This document shows, piece after piece, positions 5,612 to 13,119 of a stretch of DNA of 14,261 nt (the first letter of the stretch is position 1; each line of letters opens with the position of its first letter). The notes below the pieces were generated by a model. It saw nothing but the letters and a program-made list of their open reading frames with translations, ran no database searches and was not told where the DNA came from. Position numbers and translations under genes: made by a program. The stretch is from DATDCV01 sp036524155 (GTDB lineage: Bacteria; Verrucomicrobiota; Verrucomicrobiia; Limisphaerales; UBA8199): NCBI GenBank assembly GCA_036524155.1, contig DATDCV010000237.1, forward strand, positions 1 to 14,261, written 5' to 3'.

Positions 5612-6967
5612 CTACCCCAGTTTATACGGCGGCCGGTAAGTGTAGTTTAGCAGCTTGTTTGCCTCCGCGTGCCGGGGAAACTCCTCTCGTTTCGGATCCC
5701 AATCCAGCAACGACCGTGTCTTGAGTGCGATATTCGCGATCAGCGTCGCGCTCGTGCTGCGGTGCCCAATCTCGATTTCACAGTTGCATTTTCCCCGGCT
5801 TTTAACGCAGTCCAGGAAGTTCCGCGCGTGGGGCGCCGTGTCGGCCGTTGACCCGGGGCGGACGTTGCGCGCCTCGATTTGCGGCTTGGCGTCCTGGCGG
5901 TAACGCCGGTTCTCCTCCCGGGCAATTGGCGAGTTGGCCGGAAATTCGTTCTCGGTGATCTTGTCCGGCACCACGTCGTAGCCGTTGCCAAACAAATACA
6001 GCGTGCCTTTGGTGCCTCGGATTTCCACCTCGCACCCCGGAAGGCTCCACTGCCCTGCGGTCGCATTGAACTGCGAGAACGTCACCAGTGTCCCGCCCGG
6101 GTATTGCCAAACCGCCTCCAGCGTGTCCGGGATCTCACGGTTGTCCTTCATCCCCGCTGCTTTCGATCCCATCGCCATGACCGATGACGGGGCTTCCGCT
6201 CCGAGCGCCCATTGGATGAAATCAATATAATGGACTCCAAAATTGGTGACCTGGCCCCCGCTGTAGTCGTAAAACCACCGGAACCGGTAAAACGTCCGGT
6301 TCTTGTTGTAGGTTCTTTTCGGCGCCGGTCCGAGCCACGCTTCCCAATCGAAACCTGCCGGCGGATTTCCGTCCGGCGGATTTCCGATCCCGTTTGGCCA
6401 TTCATTTTGAATGTGAAACGCCCGCGCCGCGGTGATCTTGCCCAGGCCGCCTTCGCGGACGAACTTCGCCGCTTCCGCGCAGACTGCCGATGACCGCCGG
6501 TGAATTCCCACCTGGCACACCCGGTTGTAGCGCCGCACGGCCTCGACCATCCGCCGCCCCTCCGCCACGCACAACGACAGCGGCTTTTCCACGTAGACAT
6601 CCTTCCCCGCCTCGCAAGCTTGCACCGTCTGGAGCGCATGCCAGTGGTCCGGCGTCGCGATCACGATCGCATCCAGGTCCCGCAGCTCGACCAGCCTCCG
6701 GTAATCTTTGAATTGCTTCGGCGATGTCCCGCTCTTCTTCGCGGCAAACTCCATGTAGGCCGGCGAGAGGTCGCAGACCGCCGCCACTTCCGCGTCCGGC
6801 TGTTTCAGGAACGCGTCCAGCACCTGGTCGCCGCGGTTGCCCACACCAATAAACCCCAACCGCACCCGCTCATTGGCCCCCGCCGCGCGGGCGGCGGCCA
6901 ACGCCGTGCCCGCTCCCGCCAGGACTACGGTTTTGGTGAAATCACGCCGGCTCCAGGAAGTGTTCAT
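5612..6967 (-). CDS. Tat-exported Gfo/Idh/MocA-family oxidoreductase
   Basis: This 451-residue protein belongs to the NAD(P)-dependent Gfo/Idh/MocA family, which oxidises or reduces sugars and inositols. The ATG at 6967 gives a twin-arginine signal: SRRDFTK (R7, R8), a hydrophobic stretch, then an Ala-rich cleavage region, so export of the folded, cofactor-loaded enzyme is likely. The Rossmann motif is GVGNRG (41-46). The family EKPL is at 127-130, with Lys128 the usual catalytic lysine. GVHYID (244-249) supplies the conserved His/Asp of the C-terminal alpha/beta domain. An in-frame upstream TTG at 6997 would add 10 residues but breaks the compact Tat signal. Tat-borne members are abundant in Planctomycetes and Verrucomicrobia; the substrate is not predictable. 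It lies 301 bp downstream of the helicase gene on the same strand, separated by repeats, so it is probably transcribed separately. Confidence 0.9.
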   Translation of the reverse strand: MNTSWSRRDFTKTVVLAGAGTALAAARAAGANERVRLGFIGVGNRGDQVLDAFLKQPDAEVAAVCDLSPAYMEFAAKKSGTSPKQFKDYRRLVELRDLDAIVIATPDHWHALQTVQACEAGKDVYVEKPLSLCVAEGRRMVEAVRRYNRVCQVGIHRRSSAVCAEAAKFVREGGLGKITAARAFHIQNEWPNGIGNPPDGNPPAGFDWEAWLGPAPKRTYNKNRTFYRFRWFYDYSGGQVTNFGVHYIDFIQWALGAEAPSSVMAMGSKAAGMKDNREIPDTLEAVWQYPGGTLVTFSQFNATAGQWSLPGCEVEIRGTKGTLYLFGNGYDVVPDKITENEFPANSPIAREENRRYRQDAKPQIEARNVRPGSTADTAPHARNFLDCVKSRGKCNCEIEIGHRSTSATLIANIALKTRSLLDWDPKREEFPRHAEANKLLNYTYRPPYKLG

Positions 6968-7058
6968 GGCGCCACGGTGCACGCCCCTCACCGCCAAATC
7001 AAGGAAAACCCCGAAGCACCCCCTCAGTTAATTGTGGAACGCGACCGCTGCGGCATTG

Positions 7059-7164
7059 CCGGCGCGCGGACTTCAGTCCGCAGATACCTCCGCTGGCGGG
7101 GGCATCCGCACTCCAGACGCGATCGTCGCTCGGGTGTTGCTGCGGACTGAAGTCCGCGCGCCGG
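7059..7164. repeat. Perfect 25-bp inverted repeat, palindromic intergenic element
   Basis: The arms at 7059-7083 and 7140-7164 are exact reverse complements (CCGGCGCGCGGACTTCAG...). They enclose a 56-bp centre. Each arm also contains its own hairpin, GCGGAC-TTCA-GTCCGC. It lies between the helicase stop and the oxidoreductase start, unrelated in sequence to the three MITE-like copies. No flanking direct repeat was found. It could act as a terminator or mRNA 3'-end stabiliser for the minus-strand run, or be a dispersed repeat. Confidence 0.8.
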
Positions 7165-7223
7165 ATACTCGGCCCACCCACATCCGACCCATTACACCCC
7201 GAGGCAAAAGTGTTGGACCTCCC

Positions 7224-7270
7224 TCGGACTTCGGGTTTCGAGCTTCGGATTTCTTTCGAATTTCGGATTT
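7224..7270. repeat. Degenerate TTTCGGATTT-type short repeat tract
   Basis: Variants of TTCGG/TTTCGA recur about every 8-10 bp (TTCGGG, TTTCGAG, TTCGGATTT, TTTCGAA, TTTCGGATTT). The tract runs directly into the helicase stop codon (TAA on the minus strand at 7271-7269). It resembles a phrase I recall as dispersed in PVC-group genomes, but no search was run. Confidence 0.45.
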
Positions 7271-9467
7271 ACACCACCTCAACGGGGCACTTCGGCAGCG
7301 CCTCCATGAACGCCCGGCCGTACTGCTTCATCAGGATCCGGTTGTCCAGCACCACGATGATCCCGGTGTCCGTTTTCGTGCGGATCAATCGCCCCACGCC
7401 CTGTCGGAATTTCAGAATTGCCTCCGGCAGCGAGAATTCGCGGAACGAATCGCCGCCTCGCGCCTCGATCGCTTCGACCCGCGCCTCGATGAGCGGGTGG
7501 TCCGGCACCGCAAACGGCAAACGCGTGATGATCACATTCGACAGCGCTTCGCCCGGCACATCCACCCCCTGCCAAAAACTGTCCGTCCCGAACAACACCG
7601 AGTTGATGTCCTCCTTGAACTTCTCCAGCATCAGCGAGCGCGGCGTACCGGTCCCCTGCACCAGGTTGGCGATCCCGAGCCGGTCGAAAAACGGCTGCAT
7701 CAACTCCGCCACCTCGAGCATCAGCTTGAAGTTCGTAAATAACACAAACGCTTTGCCGTGCGTCTGCCGCACAAAATGCTCCACCCAATGCGTCAGCGCG
7801 TCCCGGTACTCTCCGTCCCGCGGATCCGGCATCTTCCGCACCACGAACAGCTTCATTTGCCTTTCGTAATCGAACGGGGTCCCTACCTGCAATCGCCCCG
7901 CCACCTCCGCCCCCACCCGCTTCACAAAATATTCCAGCCCGTCACGCAAGCCAGACGTCTTGCCTTTCTCTGGCCTTTTCTGTGGGTCCGGCTCCGGGAA
8001 CGGAGGAGAATGTGAGTGAACGCTGCCGGCGCTTTTCCCGGATCTGGATGGAGACAGGCGGGACGTCTGCCCTCCGGTCGTGGATAGTGTTGCGCTCGTC
8101 ATGATGATCGAGGTGTCGGTCCCGAACAACCGCCGCCGCAAAAACCCCGCCACGTCGATCGGCGCCGCGTTCAGCTCGATTGTCCGTTGGGCCTTGCCGC
8201 TGCGCTCCACCCAATAGACATGGTCTTCCTGCGCCTGGCTCAGGAACAGCGCCACCTCCTCCCGCAGCTCCGCCAGCCGCCGGTTGCACTCCATCAGCTC
8301 CTGCCCCATGTCGCTGTCTTCGCTCGTCTTGATTAGTTCGCTGACCGCCTCCCTCAGCCGCTGGATCGGTAGCGTCACATTGTCCTTTACCAGCTCCGCC
8401 CGCCGGATCCGCAGCTCCTTCCACTCCCGCCGCCCGCCCGCGCTGGCCCCGCCGCCAAAACTCCGCGCCTTCGCCGCCTTTTGGATCTCGTCGCAGGCCC
8501 CCTCGACGTTCCGGAAGAACTCCTCCCCCTCACTCAACAATTCCGCCACCAGCTTCACCGCGCTGCCCTTCCGCATCGTCGCCAGCAACCCCTTCTCCGT
8601 GCGCGGATTCCACAGCCGCTGCAATGCATACCGCAATTGCCCGCTCGATACGCTCAGCCCGATGTGCTTCGACGCCACGCTCTCCATCTGGTGGGCTTCG
8701 TCGAAAATCACGAAATCGTTCCGGAACAGGATGCCGCCCTCGACCTCCTCGTCCAACCCGCCCAGCAGCGTGAAAAACAATGTGTGGTTCAACACCAGCA
8801 CATCCGACGACAAGATCCGGTTCCGCGCCCGCTGGAAAAAGCAGACTTCGTGCTGCTTCGCGAACTCCGACGGATACCCGCACATCTTAGGCGAACACAG
8901 CCCCCGCTCCGAACACACTTGCGCCCACACCTTCGGGTCCGGCTCGATCTCAAAATCCGACAGGCTGCCGTCCCGCGTCGTCTTCGACCACTCGTAAATC
9001 CGCTGCAGCTCTTCCGCCTCCGACGACGTGAACAAGTTGCCGGACTGTTGCAGGCACTTTTGCAGCCGGCGCGTGCAGAGGTAATTCGCGCGCCCTTTGA
9101 GCATCGTGAAGCTGAACGTCACCGGCTCGAGCACCTGCTGCAGCATCGGCAAATCTTTTTGCGTCAACTGTTCCTGCAGGTTGATCGTGTGCGTGGAAAC
9201 TACGGCTTTCTTCTTATTGGCTTTGGCATAGAGAATCGCCGGCACCAGATATGCCAGGCTCTTGCCGACCCCCGTCCCCGCTTCCACCGCCAAATGCTCC
9301 CCGTGCTCGAGCGCCTTCGCCACCGCTACCGCCATCTCTTGTTGCTGCGGCCGGAACTCGAAGTTCTTCGCCCGCGACAAAATCCCCTCCGGCGAAAAGA
9401 TATGCTCGACCTTCCGCACAAGGTCCAGGTCCGAACCGGCCGGCTGGGCATCAATCGCGCTGATCAT
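7269..9467 (-). CDS. DinG/XPD-family ATP-dependent DNA helicase with in-frame insert
   Basis: This 732-residue superfamily 2 helicase of the DinG/YoaA/XPD type uses ATP to unwind DNA 5'-3' and typically resolves damaged, R-loop or G-quadruplex structures. Walker A is AGTGVGKS (63-70); the Walker B DEAH box is VIFDEAH (253-259). Between them Cys131, 138, 185, 191, 196 and 209 could supply the four ligands of the family's 4Fe-4S cluster. Motif III is MTSATLS (456-462), motif V region GTDSFWQGVDVPGE (627-640) and motif VI region QGVGRLIR (689-696). Residues ~464-506 are a Ser/Pro/Lys-rich insertion absent from the family plan. The start ATG at 9467 overlaps the upstream stop (TGATG), implying coupled translation. 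It is called DinG-like rather than dinG because orthology was not tested. Confidence 0.93.
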   Translation of the reverse strand: MISAIDAQPAGSDLDLVRKVEHIFSPEGILSRAKNFEFRPQQQEMAVAVAKALEHGEHLAVEAGTGVGKSLAYLVPAILYAKANKKKAVVSTHTINLQEQLTQKDLPMLQQVLEPVTFSFTMLKGRANYLCTRRLQKCLQQSGNLFTSSEAEELQRIYEWSKTTRDGSLSDFEIEPDPKVWAQVCSERGLCSPKMCGYPSEFAKQHEVCFFQRARNRILSSDVLVLNHTLFFTLLGGLDEEVEGGILFRNDFVIFDEAHQMESVASKHIGLSVSSGQLRYALQRLWNPRTEKGLLATMRKGSAVKLVAELLSEGEEFFRNVEGACDEIQKAAKARSFGGGASAGGRREWKELRIRRAELVKDNVTLPIQRLREAVSELIKTSEDSDMGQELMECNRRLAELREEVALFLSQAQEDHVYWVERSGKAQRTIELNAAPIDVAGFLRRRLFGTDTSIIMTSATLSTTGGQTSRLSPSRSGKSAGSVHSHSPPFPEPDPQKRPEKGKTSGLRDGLEYFVKRVGAEVAGRLQVGTPFDYERQMKLFVVRKMPDPRDGEYRDALTHWVEHFVRQTHGKAFVLFTNFKLMLEVAELMQPFFDRLGIANLVQGTGTPRSLMLEKFKEDINSVLFGTDSFWQGVDVPGEALSNVIITRLPFAVPDHPLIEARVEAIEARGGDSFREFSLPEAILKFRQGVGRLIRTKTDTGIIVVLDNRILMKQYGRAFMEALPKCPVEVV
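7952..8069 (-). repeat. Inverted-repeat-bounded segment inserted in frame in the helicase gene
   Basis: The segment is bounded by 13-bp arms CAGACGTCTTGCC (7952-7964) and GGCGGGACGTCTG (8057-8069), which pair with 2 mismatches. Each arm has its own GACGTC palindrome. It lies inside the helicase frame and encodes about residues 467-506, rich in Ser, Pro and Lys, between motif III and the conserved GLRDGLEYFVKRVGAE stretch. The frame is kept with no stop. It looks like a palindromic repeat captured as coding sequence. Only one copy is in the window, so repeat status is inferred. Confidence 0.6.
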
Positions 9468-10144
9468 CAGTGCTTTCTCACCGTCACTTCCTGTTCGGCC
9501 TTGTTCTTCACGATCATGTTCGCCGGCAGAATCCCCCGCCAGTTCACGTTCGGGTAAATCACCGCCCCGCGCCCGATGATGCTCCCCGGATTGAGCACCG
9601 CATTGCAGCCCACCTCCGAATGGTCCCCCACCAACGCGCCAAATTTCCGCAAACCTGTGTCGCACGGTTTCCCTTCCACCTCCACCGTCACGTTGCCCGC
9701 CACCAGCTTCACGTTCGAGACCTTCACCCCCGCCCCCAGGTGAGCCTGGAATCCAAGGATTGAGTCTCCGACATAGTTGAAATGCGGCACCACCGCGCGG
9801 TTCAGCAGCAGCGCGTTCTTCAGCTCGCACGAATTGCCGATCACGCAATGGTCACCCACGATCACCTGTTCGCGAATGTACGCATTGTGCCGGATCTCGC
9901 AGTTGCGACCGATGATCGCCGGCCCCTTGATCATTGCTCCGTCCTCCACAATGGTCCCCTCGCCGATACACACTTTCTCCCCGATAAACGCGACTCCGTC
10001 GCACCGGTTGTGCAGTCCCGGCCGCAAGTTCGCCTTCAGGTATGCCTCGATTCTTTTGAGTGCGTCCCAGGCAAACTCGCACCCATCGAAGATCGCCCCG
10101 TATTCCGTCTGGCCCAGATCAAACAGGTCCGATGGTTTGAACAT
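9467..10144 (-). CDS. Left-handed beta-helix (hexapeptide) transferase, GlmU C-domain-like
   Basis: This 225-residue protein is a left-handed parallel beta-helix of hexapeptide repeats (IGEGTIVEDGAMIKG, IIGRNCEIRHNAYI, VIVGDHCVIGNSCELKN, then LVGDHSEVGCNAVLNPGSIIG) covering about 52-205. VVPHFNYVGDSILG and GAGVKVSNVKL resemble the acetyltransferase half of bifunctional GlmU/UDP-GlcNAc pyrophosphorylase-type enzymes. The nucleotidyltransferase half is absent; a ~50-residue helical N-terminus replaces it. It may acetylate or otherwise act on a sugar phosphate or sugar nucleotide for envelope synthesis, but the exact substrate is inference. Its TGA overlaps the helicase ATG. The ATG at 10144 follows a purine-rich GGGGAAGAA and a small hairpin. 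Confidence 0.8.
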   Translation of the reverse strand: MFKPSDLFDLGQTEYGAIFDGCEFAWDALKRIEAYLKANLRPGLHNRCDGVAFIGEKVCIGEGTIVEDGAMIKGPAIIGRNCEIRHNAYIREQVIVGDHCVIGNSCELKNALLLNRAVVPHFNYVGDSILGFQAHLGAGVKVSNVKLVAGNVTVEVEGKPCDTGLRKFGALVGDHSEVGCNAVLNPGSIIGRGAVIYPNVNWRGILPANMIVKNKAEQEVTVRKH

Positions 10145-10159
10145 ACGTCAGATTCTTCC

Positions 10160-10175
10160 CCGCCCATTTGGGCGG
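10160..10175. repeat. Small hairpin in the leader of the beta-helix transferase gene
   Basis: CCGCCC (10160-10165) and GGGCGG (10170-10175) form a perfect 6-bp stem with a 4-base loop in the 73-bp gap. On the minus strand it is followed by GGAAGAATC rather than a T-run. It may partly terminate the upstream transcript or shield the transferase ribosome binding site; neither is shown. Confidence 0.35.
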
Positions 10176-10217
10176 CGGCAAGCCATTTCCTCGAACACCG
10201 CCGGACCTTTGCCGGGT

Positions 10218-10961
10218 CTACCAGACTCCCAGGTCCCGCAGTTGGGCTTCCGCCAACGCCTCCCAGTTGCGGTTGGCGGCCGGACTTGCGGGGCTCGGAT
10301 GCAGAATGCGCCCCAGCTTTGGCCCGCGCAGTCCCAGGACGGCCAACGCCCGCTTGAAAGCAAAGTCGCCCACGCCAATCAACCACTCGGGTTGCAGCAC
10401 CGAAACCGACACCCGCAAGTGCTCGTCGCAGACACTGAAAAGCCGGTCTCGTTCCCGGACCGGCAGCTTGTCTGGCGTCCGGTTCCGGCCGCTGGCTTCG
10501 ACGAAGGCCAGCGGGCAATAGTTGAGCACGAGGTGATCCCGGAAGAACTCGCGGGCGGTGCCGAACCGTTTCGCGAACAGGCCCCAGAGGCGGCGGCCGC
10601 TGACCTCGCCCCGCGTGCACGCGAACCCGAAAACCGGCCGACGCGGGTGCTGCTCCAAAGGCCGGTTGACCGGGCCATCGATCTTGACCCAGCTCCGGAC
10701 GAGCCCGACATCGCCAAAAGGGACACCGGTCTGGACCATCCCAAACGGACCCGGGTTCATCCCCAGGAACACCACGCGCTTGGGCGGGGCTCCATAGGCC
10801 CGCAAGTATTGCTCGTGGGCCCGCCAGGCATAGGCCAGGGGATTGTAAACACAGGTCACGGGCGGGCCGAACTTCAGCCGAGCGGCTGCGACGGCAAGAG
10901 TCCGGGCCGGTGAGATCAGCGCCTCGACGCCGGCGGTGCCGGGGCTGCGCCTCCGCGGCAT
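10218..10961 (-). CDS. SMUG1-type uracil-DNA glycosylase (UDG family 3)
   Basis: This 247-residue protein is strikingly like vertebrate SMUG1, which removes uracil and oxidised pyrimidines such as 5-hydroxymethyluracil from DNA, starting base-excision repair. Motif I FLGMNPGPFGMVQTGVPFGD (residues ~65-84) holds Asn69, equivalent to human N85. NYCPL holds Asn147 (human N163). Motif II HPSPASPAAN (221-230) holds His221 (human H239). VYNPLAYAW, HPRRPVFGF and SGRNRTP also match the eukaryotic protein. Motif II has Ala-Ser where human SMUG1 has Arg-Asn at the DNA-intercalating wedge. The ATG at 10961 overlaps the upstream TGA as TGATG; a TTG one codon earlier is less likely. Bacterial SMUG1-like enzymes are known but sporadic. 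Human comparisons are from memory. Confidence 0.93.
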   Translation of the reverse strand: MPRRRSPGTAGVEALISPARTLAVAAARLKFGPPVTCVYNPLAYAWRAHEQYLRAYGAPPKRVVFLGMNPGPFGMVQTGVPFGDVGLVRSWVKIDGPVNRPLEQHPRRPVFGFACTRGEVSGRRLWGLFAKRFGTAREFFRDHLVLNYCPLAFVEASGRNRTPDKLPVRERDRLFSVCDEHLRVSVSVLQPEWLIGVGDFAFKRALAVLGLRGPKLGRILHPSPASPAANRNWEALAEAQLRDLGVW

Positions 10962-11530
10962 CAATGCCGGCCGCGTTGGTGCGGCGGTCTATCCAGAGGT
11001 CGATGAAACTGGCGAAGCGTGCGGCGGAGCGTCTCGAGCTCATGCTCGCTGGCGACGGTTTGGCGTTCCAACGACTCGAGCAGCTCCAGAACTTCTTCCA
11101 TGTCATCCAGGCTGTGCCGCAGTGTTTCGATGACGTTGCTGACCCGGTCAATCGCTTCCTGGACGGTGGCCGGTGGCCCTCCCTCGGGTGCGTCGGTGAG
11201 ATCGGCGTCAGGGGATTCCAGCGCCGCCGCTACCTCAGGAAACGGAATGTCAGGCTCCGGCAGAGGCGCCTCCGGCACAGGGGGAAGATCCTCGAACCGC
11301 ACGGGTTCGGGTTCGGCCTCGGCTGGTGACCGGTTTTCCGGCGGCACTGCGGTGTCGGCCGCGGGAGCGGGCTCGAGAAGCGATGTGGCGGGTTGGGACC
11401 CGCCACGGCCACGCCCGCGGCCACGCCCACGGCGCCCCCGGCCCGAGCGATGACTCGGACGCCGGCTTTCAGGCACCGGCTGTTCCTCCCGTCGGTCACT
11501 GCCGGAGTTTGCTTCTTGTTCGGGAAACAT
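10961..11530 (-). CDS. RG-rich, coiled-coil protein of unknown function
   Basis: This 189-residue protein has no recognised catalytic domain. Three zones are visible: a hydrophilic start with an RGG-like stretch RGRRGRGRGRGRGG (31-44), a Pro/Glu-rich, probably disordered middle (55-122), and a C-terminal helix with heptad-like leucines (about 123-173; IDRVSNVIETLRHSLDDMEEVLELLESLE). RG-rich tracts commonly bind RNA or DNA, and the helix suggests self-association; both are inference. ATG 11530 is preceded by a good Shine-Dalgarno-like GGGGA. An upstream extension of the frame crosses the divergent promoter region and is rejected. Its TGA overlaps the SMUG1 start, so the two are probably translated together. 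It heads the four-gene minus-strand run. Confidence 0.72.
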   Translation of the reverse strand: MFPEQEANSGSDRREEQPVPESRRPSHRSGRGRRGRGRGRGRGGSQPATSLLEPAPAADTAVPPENRSPAEAEPEPVRFEDLPPVPEAPLPEPDIPFPEVAAALESPDADLTDAPEGGPPATVQEAIDRVSNVIETLRHSLDDMEEVLELLESLERQTVASEHELETLRRTLRQFHRPLDRPPHQRGRH

Positions 11531-11619
11531 CGGTTCCCCAAAGGTGCCCGGAATGGCCCTAAATGCAACCGGAATTTGAGTGGACGAGGCTCGGTCTCTT
11601 TTCCAGAATTTGCGGCAAG
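11531..11619. promoter_or_regulatory. Divergent intergenic region between the minus-strand run and the sulfatase
   Basis: These 89 bp separate two divergent start codons, so promoters for both directions should lie here. On the minus strand GGGGA sits 4 bases before the RG-rich gene ATG. No well-spaced -35/-10 pair matching sigma70 was found for either side. Confidence 0.4.
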
Positions 11620-13080
11620 ATGAACAGAACTGACCGCAACCTGTGGAGGTCCGCGCTGAAGACCATCGGGTGCCTGGTCGTGGTCTGGACGGCATCCGGT
11701 GTCGCCCAGCCGACCTCTGCCCCGCCATCGCCGGCGGCGCGCGCCCCCGCCCCGCGCAGGCCCAACATCATCTTCATTCTGGCTGACGATCTTGGATATG
11801 GCGACCTGGGCTGCTATGGCCAGAGCAAGATCAAGACGCCGAACCTCGATCGGCTCGCCGCCGAAGGAATGCGGTTTACAGATTTTTATGCGGGCAGCAC
11901 GGTTTGCGCGCCCTCCCGCTGCGCGCTGATGACCGGCCAGCACACGGGCCATTGCTGGATCCGGGGCAACGCCAACGCCGCGCTGCGCGAGCAGGACGTC
12001 ACGGTCGCCGGCTGGCTGAAGGAGTTCGGCTACCACACCGGGCTCATCGGCAAATGGGGCCTCGGCAACGAGCACACTTCCGGCGTGCCGCAAAACAAAG
12101 GCTTTAATGAATTCGCCGGTTACCTGGACCAAACTCACGCCCACAACTACTACACCGATTTCCTTTGGCGGTACGATCCGCGCACGGGCTTCGACGACAA
12201 GATGATCTTCCCGGAAAACCAGGGCTTGCCGAAGAAGCTGTATATCCCCGACCTCTTCGCCACGGCGGCATTGAACTTCGTCAAAATCAACCAACCGACC
12301 TACTTAAACCAGCACCGGCCATTCTTCCTATACCTGGCGGGCACGATCCCGCACGCGAACAACGAGGAAGGCAGCCGGACCGGCAATGGCATGCAGGTGC
12401 CGAGCGATGCCCCTTATTCGGATGAGCCCTGGCCGCAGACGGAAAAAAACAAAGCGGCGATGATCACCCGGTTGGACGCCGATGTCGGCAGGCTTCTGGA
12501 CAAGCTGCACGAGCTCAAACTGGATGAGGAGACAGTCGTTTTTTTCAGCAGCGATAACGGGCCGCACAAGGAAGGCGGAGTCAACCCGGGCTTCTTCCAA
12601 AGTTCGGGCCCGTTCCGCGGCATCAAGCGGGATTTATATGAAGGCGGTATTCGCGTCCCCCTAATCGTGCGCTGGCCGGGCAAGGTCAAACCGGGCACGG
12701 TGAGCAATGGGGTGTTCGCGTTCTGGGATTTTCTGCCCACAGCGGCCGACATAGCCGGGGAGAAAGCCCCACCCGGTATTGACGGCATTTCCTTCCTGCC
12801 GACGCTGCTCGGGAGATCCCAAACCAACCAGCATCCGGCTCTCTACTGGGAGTTCCACGAGCGCGGCTTTCAGCAGGCCGCCCGAATGGGCGATTGGAAG
12901 GGCGTGCGCTCGCAGGCAGACGGTCCGCTTGAACTTTATGACCTGAAAACCGACCCGGGGGAAAAAACCAACGTCGCCGAACAAAACCAGCCGGTCGTCG
13001 CGAAAATGGAGGACTACCTGAGAACCGCGCGCACCGAATCCGAACTTTGGCCGAAGCGGAAGCCGGCGGCCCGGAAGTAA
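11620..13080 (+). CDS. Secreted formylglycine-dependent sulfatase (arylsulfatase family S1)
   Basis: This 486-residue enzyme hydrolyses sulfate esters, probably on sulfated polysaccharides. The ATG at 11620 gives a Sec-type signal (basic n-region, hydrophobic GCLVVVWTASG, likely cleavage near VAQ) and then a Pro/Ala linker. The metal-binding start is NIIFILADDLGYGD, with Asp56-Asp57. The sulfatase signature CAPSRCALMTG (96-106) holds Cys96, which must be oxidised to formylglycine. IGKWGLG follows, with Gly where GKWHLG members have His, then FFSSDNGPH (metal-binding Asp-Asn) and a C-terminal WKGVR / LYDLKTDPGEKTN domain. An upstream in-frame ATG at 11563 lacks a coherent signal peptide. No maturase gene is in the window. 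The substrate subfamily is not assignable by eye. Confidence 0.95.
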   Translation: MNRTDRNLWRSALKTIGCLVVVWTASGVAQPTSAPPSPAARAPAPRRPNIIFILADDLGYGDLGCYGQSKIKTPNLDRLAAEGMRFTDFYAGSTVCAPSRCALMTGQHTGHCWIRGNANAALREQDVTVAGWLKEFGYHTGLIGKWGLGNEHTSGVPQNKGFNEFAGYLDQTHAHNYYTDFLWRYDPRTGFDDKMIFPENQGLPKKLYIPDLFATAALNFVKINQPTYLNQHRPFFLYLAGTIPHANNEEGSRTGNGMQVPSDAPYSDEPWPQTEKNKAAMITRLDADVGRLLDKLHELKLDEETVVFFSSDNGPHKEGGVNPGFFQSSGPFRGIKRDLYEGGIRVPLIVRWPGKVKPGTVSNGVFAFWDFLPTAADIAGEKAPPGIDGISFLPTLLGRSQTNQHPALYWEFHERGFQQAARMGDWKGVRSQADGPLELYDLKTDPGEKTNVAEQNQPVVAKMEDYLRTARTESELWPKRKPAARK

Positions 13081-13110
13081 GCGGTCTTCGGTTGAGAGTC
13101 GGCCCCGCGT

Positions 13111-13119
13111 CCAAAAGGT
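13111..13119 (+). repeat. Direct repeat flanking palindromic element copy C (left)
   Basis: CCAAAAGGT recurs exactly at 13231-13239 and ends one base before the element's GTATC start. Interpreted as a 9-bp target-site duplication. Confidence 0.7.

Noticed and set aside
9468..9848. N-terminal extension of the helicase frame
   Set aside because: It would overlap the beta-helix transferase by over 120 codons with Arg/Gly-rich filler; the TGATG overlap and family N-terminus support ATG 9467.
12048..12068. Sulfatase GKWGLG in place of GKWHLG as sign of inactivity
   Set aside because: Gly at this position occurs, to my recollection, in many PVC-group sulfatases, and the FGly and metal motifs are intact, so a pseudoenzyme call is not supported.
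11230..12294. 354-residue minus-strand open frame
   Set aside because: It is antisense to the sulfatase and crosses the divergent promoter region; the sulfatase motifs prove the plus strand.
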